Assembly (NCBI GenBank): GCA_021286965.1
Contig: JAJTBK010000553.1
Coordinates: 1-8,485 of the forward strand
Origin: Comamonadaceae bacterium
GTDB taxonomy: Bacteria; Pseudomonadota; Gammaproteobacteria; Burkholderiales; Burkholderiaceae_C
Direction: 5' to 3'
Length of the DNA stretch: 8,485 nt
Under the pieces are notes generated by a model. It saw only the letters and a list, made by a program, of their open reading frames with translations, had not been told where the DNA came from and did no database searches. Positions 5,539-8,485 of this stretch are shown in pieces. The position numbers and the translations under genes are program-made. Positions within the stretch are counted from its first letter, which is position 1. Every line of letters starts with the position of its first letter.

Positions 5539-7509
5539 ATGGCTGTGAGCATCCCCCAGTCATTCATCCAGGAACTTCTCGCCCGCGTCGATGTGGTCGA
5601 GGTCGTGGGCCGCTACGTGCCGCTGAAAAAAGGCGGCGCCAATTTCATGGGCCTGTGCCCCTTCCATGGCGAAAAATCCCCCTCCTTCAGCGTCAGCCCC
5701 TCGAAGCAGTTTTACCACTGCTTTGGCTGCGGAAAGAATGGCAACGCCATAGGGTTTCTCATGGAGCACGCCGGCATGGGCTTCGTCGAGGCCGTGCAGG
5801 AGCTGGCCCAGGGCGTGGGCCTGGCCGTGCCGCAGGACGACACCCCGGCGCACCAGCGCCAGCAGGCGGCCGCTGCGCGCGAAAAGCAGCACACCCTGAG
5901 CGAGGTGCTCGAACGCGCCGGCGCCGCCTACTGCCAGCAGCTCAAGGCGGCGCCCCACGCCATCGCCTACCTCAAGCAGCGCGGCGTCAGTGGCATCGTC
6001 GCCAAGCGCTACGGCCTGGGCTACGCGCCTGAGGGCTGGCGCAGCCTGGCCAGTGTCTTTCCGGCCTACGACGATCCGCTGCTACAAGAGTCGGGGCTGG
6101 TCATCGTCGGCGAGGAGGACGGCAAGCGCTACGACCGCTTTCGCGACCGCATCATGTTCCCGATCCGCAACGTCAAGGGTGAATGCATCGGCTTTGGCGG
6201 GCGCGTGCTGGGCGATGCCAAGCCCAAATACCTCAACTCGCCCGAAACCCCCGTCTTTCACAAGGGCCAGGAACTGTACGGCCTGTACGAGGCCCGCCAG
6301 GCCATCCGTGACCAGGGCTACGCCCTCGTCACCGAAGGCTACATGGACGTGGTGGCGCTGGCGCAGCTGGGCTTTGCCAATGCCGTCGCCACCCTGGGCA
6401 CGGCCTGCACCGCCGAGCATGTGCACAAGCTGTTTCGCTTTACGGAGCAGGTGGTGTTCAGCTTTGACGGCGACAGCGCCGGCCGGCGCGCGGCGCACAA
6501 GGCGCTGCTCGCCGCCCTGCCCTACGCCAGCGACACGCGCAGCATCAAATTTTTGTTCCTACCCGCCGAGCACGACCCCGACAGCTTCATCCGCGCCCAC
6601 GGCTCGGAAGCCTTTGCGCGCCACGTCGGCGCCGCCCTGCCGCTGAGCCGCTTCGTGCTCGAAGCCGCCGCCGAGGGCTGCGACCTGGGTCAGGTCGAAG
6701 GCCGCGCCCACATGCTGAGCAATGCCCAGCCACTGTGGGGCGCCCTGCCCGACGGCGCCCTCAAACGCCAGTTGCTGGCCGAGCTGGCGCAGCGCGGCCA
6801 GCTCGACAGCAGCGAATTGTGGGACCTGTGGCACCACAGCAAACCCACCAGCGGCGCCCGCCCGCCCGCACCGGGCAACAGCAGCGCGCCCCCCTGGGAG
6901 GGCGACTTTGCCCCGCCCCACGCCCAGGCCGGCGACGGTGGCCATGACAGCCGGGGCAGCTGGCCCGCACCAGCTGGCACAGGTGCCGGCGCCTACCGCA
7001 GCAAAGGCACGTGGAAAAAACGCGGCCCCTGGCAAGATGCCGCGCCGCCCTACCAGGGCCCGCGCCCGACGCCCGTCAGCCGCGCCGACCAGGCCGCGCG
7101 CCTGCTGCTGTCGCACATGGATTTTCTCGAACACCTGAGCCACGAGGACTGGGCCGCGCTGGCGCAGCAGCGCGCGCCGCACGGGCCGCTGTTTGCCTGG
7201 CTGGAAGCGCAGTGGCACGAGCACGGCGCCCAGCCCTGGGCCGTGCTGCGCGAACGCCTGCACGGCCAGGGCTGCGAAGACCTGGCGCTGCGCCTGATGA
7301 ACAGCCCGCACGCCCAGCCCGAGGGTGAGCTGGCGGAAATCCAGCGCGAGCTGCGCGGCGTGCTCGATCGGCTGCTCATCGACCACATCAAGCAGCAGGA
7401 AAACGAGGCCATCCACGCCCTGGGCACCGACCCGCAGGCCGCGCTGCGCCTGCGCACGCTGCAGGCGCAGCGCAAGGCACTGGAGGCCCAGTCCGCACCC
7501 ACCCCTTGA
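5539..7509 (+). CDS. dnaG: DNA primase DnaG
   Basis: A 656-residue primase that makes RNA primers for replication at the fork together with the DnaB helicase. The N-terminal CHC2 zinc ribbon shows C40-x2-H43 and C61-x2-C64. The RNA polymerase core follows with R-F-R-D-R-I-M-F-P-I-R-N and G-F-G-G-R-V-L. The TOPRIM fold has E266 in T-E-G-Y-M-D-V and D310-G-D312, at nearly the same positions as E265, D309 and D311 of E. coli DnaG. Residues of about 434-513 form a Pro/Gly-rich linker, followed by the helical DnaB-binding domain to 656. The protein is longer than the 581-residue E. coli enzyme mainly because of this linker. The start is ATG 5539 (partial site GGA at 5531-5533); GTG 5545 is an alternative and gives the usual S-I-P-Q-S-F-I-Q beginning. 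It is divergent from the binding-protein gene with about 19 bp between, and upstream of rpoD. Confidence 0.97.
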   Translation: MAVSIPQSFIQELLARVDVVEVVGRYVPLKKGGANFMGLCPFHGEKSPSFSVSPSKQFYHCFGCGKNGNAIGFLMEHAGMGFVEAVQELAQGVGLAVPQDDTPAHQRQQAAAAREKQHTLSEVLERAGAAYCQQLKAAPHAIAYLKQRGVSGIVAKRYGLGYAPEGWRSLASVFPAYDDPLLQESGLVIVGEEDGKRYDRFRDRIMFPIRNVKGECIGFGGRVLGDAKPKYLNSPETPVFHKGQELYGLYEARQAIRDQGYALVTEGYMDVVALAQLGFANAVATLGTACTAEHVHKLFRFTEQVVFSFDGDSAGRRAAHKALLAALPYASDTRSIKFLFLPAEHDPDSFIRAHGSEAFARHVGAALPLSRFVLEAAAEGCDLGQVEGRAHMLSNAQPLWGALPDGALKRQLLAELAQRGQLDSSELWDLWHHSKPTSGARPPAPGNSSAPPWEGDFAPPHAQAGDGGHDSRGSWPAPAGTGAGAYRSKGTWKKRGPWQDAAPPYQGPRPTPVSRADQAARLLLSHMDFLEHLSHEDWAALAQQRAPHGPLFAWLEAQWHEHGAQPWAVLRERLHGQGCEDLALRLMNSPHAQPEGELAEIQRELRGVLDRLLIDHIKQQENEAIHALGTDPQAALRLRTLQAQRKALEAQSAPTP

Positions 7510-7534
7510 CTTTTTCGATTTTCTCCCGACATTT
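7505..7534 (+). promoter_or_regulatory. Possible heat-shock (sigma-32-like) promoter before rpoD
   Basis: CTTGAC at 7505-7510 overlaps the dnaG stop codon and is followed after 14 nt by CCCGACAT at 7525-7532. The sigma-32 consensus is CTTGAA with CCCCATNT at a similar distance, so both boxes match partly. E. coli rpoD is known to have a heat-shock promoter inside dnaG, which makes the position reasonable. The match is weak, and part of it overlaps the sigma-70-type promoter. Confidence 0.25.
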
Positions 7535-7549
7535 AGGCAACGGTATAAT
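7521..7549 (+). promoter_or_regulatory. Sigma-70-type promoter of rpoD
   Basis: A perfect TATAAT lies at 7544-7549. The -35 position at 17-bp spacing (7521-7526) reads TTCTCC, a weak match (three of six bases), preceded by a T-rich tract from 7511. TTGACT at 7506-7511 is a better -35 sequence but lies 32 bp away, too far. Transcription would start near 7556 and give rpoD a leader of about 240 nt. rpoD can therefore be expressed independently of dnaG, though read-through from dnaG is also likely because no terminator separates dnaG from this promoter. Confidence 0.7.
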
Positions 7550-7596
7550 CCACGGCTTTTCGGCAAGAGCGACAGCAGCACCTCCGACCCGGGCCA

Positions 7597-7610
7597 GCGT
7601 GAATCCACGC
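7597..7610 (+). other. Hairpin 1 in the rpoD leader
   Basis: GCGTG (7597-7601) and CACGC (7606-7610) form a perfect five-base-pair stem with loop AATC. It lies about 40 nt downstream of the predicted transcription start. Confidence 0.4.
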
Positions 7611-7612
7611 CA

Positions 7613-7629
7613 CTTGCAGCCAGTGCAAG
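7613..7629 (+). other. Hairpin 2 in the rpoD leader
   Basis: CTTGCA (7613-7618) and TGCAAG (7624-7629) are perfect inverted arms around a five-base loop, two bases after hairpin 1. The arms are less GC-rich than the surroundings, so the symmetry is somewhat less expected from composition alone. Confidence 0.45.
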
Positions 7630-7659
7630 GCCCACCCTCTCGCAAGGACTGCACACCAA

Positions 7660-7791
7660 ATGTTCGCCCAGACATCTTGCCCCCGAGGCTTGCCCTCGGC
7701 CGCCCAGGCGCTGTGCCCGGGCTATTTTTGCGCGCACCATGCCGGTGGCGCTTGCGTTTTCTTTGTGTGCCCGTTTTTGACCCTGAGGTAG
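7660..7791 (+). CDS. Possible 43-residue leader ORF upstream of rpoD
   Basis: An ATG at 7660 opens a frame of 43 codons ending at TAG 7789-7791, three bases before the rpoD ATG and overlapping its ribosome binding site. AAGGA at 7644-7648 is a possible but distant ribosome binding site (11 nt). The peptide would start M-F-A-Q-T-S-C, have five Cys (7, 19, 24, 32, 37) and a hydrophobic stretch near its end (V-F-F-V-C-P-F-L). It matches no family I know. The terminator-like hairpin at 7702-7729 lies inside its codons, so translation of this frame could affect that structure and the entry of ribosomes at rpoD. Chance is a real alternative: in GC-rich DNA a frame of this length is common. Confidence 0.3.
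   Translation: MFAQTSCPRGLPSAAQALCPGYFCAHHAGGACVFFVCPFLTLR
7683..7699 (+). other. Hairpin 3 in the rpoD leader
   Basis: CCGAGG (7683-7688) and CCTCGG (7694-7699) form a perfect six-base-pair stem with a five-base loop (cttgc). It ends two bases before the terminator-like hairpin, so the two could stack in the leader RNA. Confidence 0.45.
7702..7729 (+). terminator. Terminator-like hairpin inside the rpoD leader
   Basis: GCCCAGGC (7702-7709) pairs with GCCCGGGC (7715-7722) at seven of eight positions, around loop GCTGT, and is followed by TATTTTT (7723-7729). This has the form of an intrinsic terminator with a short U-tract interrupted by one A. It lies about 175 nt after the predicted rpoD transcription start and 65 nt before the rpoD ATG. 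It may therefore attenuate rpoD, end a short leader RNA of about 174 nt, or be a weak structure that is normally read through. Confidence 0.5.
7785..7788 (+). promoter_or_regulatory. Ribosome binding site of rpoD
   Basis: GAGG at 7785-7788 precedes the ATG at 7795 by 6 nt. It supports this start for the long N-terminal extension of the sigma factor. The stop codon of the small upstream frame (7789-7791) abuts this site. Confidence 0.75.
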
Positions 7792-7794
7792 TTG

Positions 7795-8485
7795 ATGCCC
7801 ATTCAAAAGTCCGCGAAGTCTGCCAAGCCTGCTGCAGGCGCCGCTGCCCCTTCTTCTTCCCCGGCCGTCCTGGCCGCAACGAAAGCTGCCCAAGTGTCCA
7901 CCACACCCAAAAGCAAAGCCCAGCTGCTCAAAGAAGCGGCCGATGAATTCCTGAAGAACGCCGAAGCCCAGGACAAGAACAAGCCGGCGCGCAAGGCCGC
8001 CGCCAAAACCACGGCCAAAACCACGACCAAGACCGCCGCCCCGGCCGAACCGGCCAGCGCAGAAGCGCCGAAGAAGAAGACCGCACGCAGCACCGCCACC
8101 AAGGACGCCAGCGCCGACGAAGCCCCGGCCAAGCCGAAGGCGGCCGCCAAAGTTGCCGCCAAGGCCCCGGCCAAGCGTGGCCGCAAGCCCAAGGCCAAGG
8201 AAGAAGAGGCGGGCGACGACACCGACCTGTCGGACATCGAAGCCGACCTGGAAGGCGAGGTGGAAGAAGCCCCGGCCGCCGAGGCCAGCGCCGATGCCAC
8301 CGTGGAAAAGGCCAAGCCGCTGCGCATGAAGCTCTCCAAGGCCAAGGAACGCGCCTTGATGAAGGAGTTCGGCCTCGACGAGACCGTGCTGTCAGAAGAA
8401 GACCTGGCCAAGCGCCGCTCGCAGCTGAAAAAGCTCATCACCCTGGGCAAGACGCGCGGCTACCTGACGCAGGTCGAAATCTCCG
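7795..8485 (+). CDS. rpoD: Primary sigma factor RpoD, N-terminal part (cut by window edge)
   Basis: The frame is open from ATG 7795 to the window end, giving 230 full codons without a stop. Near the edge the protein reads L-K-K-L-I-T-L-G-K-T-R-G-Y-L-T, the start of sigma-70 region 1.1, which keeps free sigma off DNA. This and the position after dnaG identify the housekeeping sigma factor. Before region 1.1 lies an extension of about 200 residues rich in Ala, Lys, Pro and Thr, resembling histone H1 tails, with K127-R-G-R-K-P-K133 similar to an AT-hook core, and then an acidic stretch (E-E-E-A-G-D-D-T-D and following). E. coli RpoD has region 1.1 at its very N-terminus, so this is a long addition; extended N-termini are known in Burkholderiales. 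DNA-binding regions 2-4 lie outside the window. Confidence 0.93.
   Translation, partial: MPIQKSAKSAKPAAGAAAPSSSPAVLAATKAAQVSTTPKSKAQLLKEAADEFLKNAEAQDKNKPARKAAAKTTAKTTTKTAAPAEPASAEAPKKKTARSTATKDASADEAPAKPKAAAKVAAKAPAKRGRKPKAKEEEAGDDTDLSDIEADLEGEVEEAPAAEASADATVEKAKPLRMKLSKAKERALMKEFGLDETVLSEEDLAKRRSQLKKLITLGKTRGYLTQVEIS
8002..8037 (+). repeat. Tandem 12-bp repeat in the rpoD N-terminal extension
   Basis: GCCAAAACCACG is repeated exactly at 8002-8013 and 8014-8025, with a third, diverged copy at 8026-8037. It encodes A-K-T-T twice, then T-K-T-A. Being a multiple of three, copy-number change would lengthen or shorten the Lys/Thr-rich extension without shifting the frame. Confidence 0.6.

Noticed and set aside
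4557..6032. A 491-codon plus-strand open frame across the binding-protein gene and the start of dnaG
   Set aside because: It crosses two well-supported genes in other frames and reads as Arg/Gln/Pro-rich low-complexity protein without motifs.
7556..7729. 6S RNA as an identity for the leader transcript, because its length would be about 174 nt
   Set aside because: The 5' and 3' ends do not pair into the long closing helix of 6S RNA, and no central bubble is evident. The structure is a row of small local hairpins.
6559..7893. A 444-codon minus-strand open frame opposite dnaG and the rpoD leader
   Set aside because: Antisense to DnaG with clear domains, and its translation has no recognisable family.
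7803..8450. A 215-codon minus-strand open frame opposite rpoD
   Set aside because: Its Ser/Ala-rich translation is the mirror of the Lys/Ala-rich rpoD extension. The plus strand has a good ribosome site and sigma region 1.1.
1..8485. CRISPR arrays, insertion sequences, tRNA or rRNA genes, phage attachment sites
   Set aside because: I saw no regularly spaced repeats, transposase motifs, tRNA-like cloverleaf or rRNA sequence anywhere in the window.

Overview
The window is GC-rich bacterial chromosome, most likely from a betaproteobacterium of the order Burkholderiales, close to Comamonadaceae. This is inferred from DnaG and the sigma-70 N-terminus, which look like that group, and from the exosortase-type PEP-CTERM protein. 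No marker here fixes the genus, so the assignment is a judgement from protein character.

Layout from left to right. (1) A sigma-54-type promoter (102-116) drives a secreted L-type-lectin-like protein with a PEP-CTERM tail (153-1040, +). (2) Converging on it with an 11-bp overlap is an AMP-forming acyl-CoA synthetase (1030-2688, -), which starts at a GTG with a good ribosome binding site. (3) Upstream of that on the minus strand, after a 102-bp gap, is a two-gene module. It encodes a PotD-like lipoprotein solute-binding protein (4461-5519) and a membrane diguanylate cyclase (2791-4461), and its stop and start codons overlap as TGATG. (4) Divergent from this, about 19 bp away, is primase dnaG (5539-7509, +). 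(5) It is followed by a 285-bp gap and the 5' end of the primary sigma factor gene rpoD (7795 to the window edge, +). rpoD is truncated by the window.

The dnaG-rpoD pair is the core of the classical macromolecular synthesis operon, but rpsU is not the gene immediately upstream here. rpoD has its own strong -10 element just after dnaG. Its roughly 240-nt leader contains four inverted repeats, one of them terminator-like, and a 43-codon open frame ending 3 nt before the rpoD start.

The most system-like item is the binding-protein/diguanylate-cyclase pair. Its architecture recalls NspS-MbaA of Vibrio cholerae, where a periplasmic PotD-like protein controls a cyclic-di-GMP enzyme. By eye-alignment, most PotD polyamine contacts are replaced here, so the ligand may be different. 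Together with the sigma-54/PEP-CTERM surface lectin this suggests a surface or biofilm theme for the left two thirds of the window, which is inference. All alignments are from memory and by eye; no searches were run.
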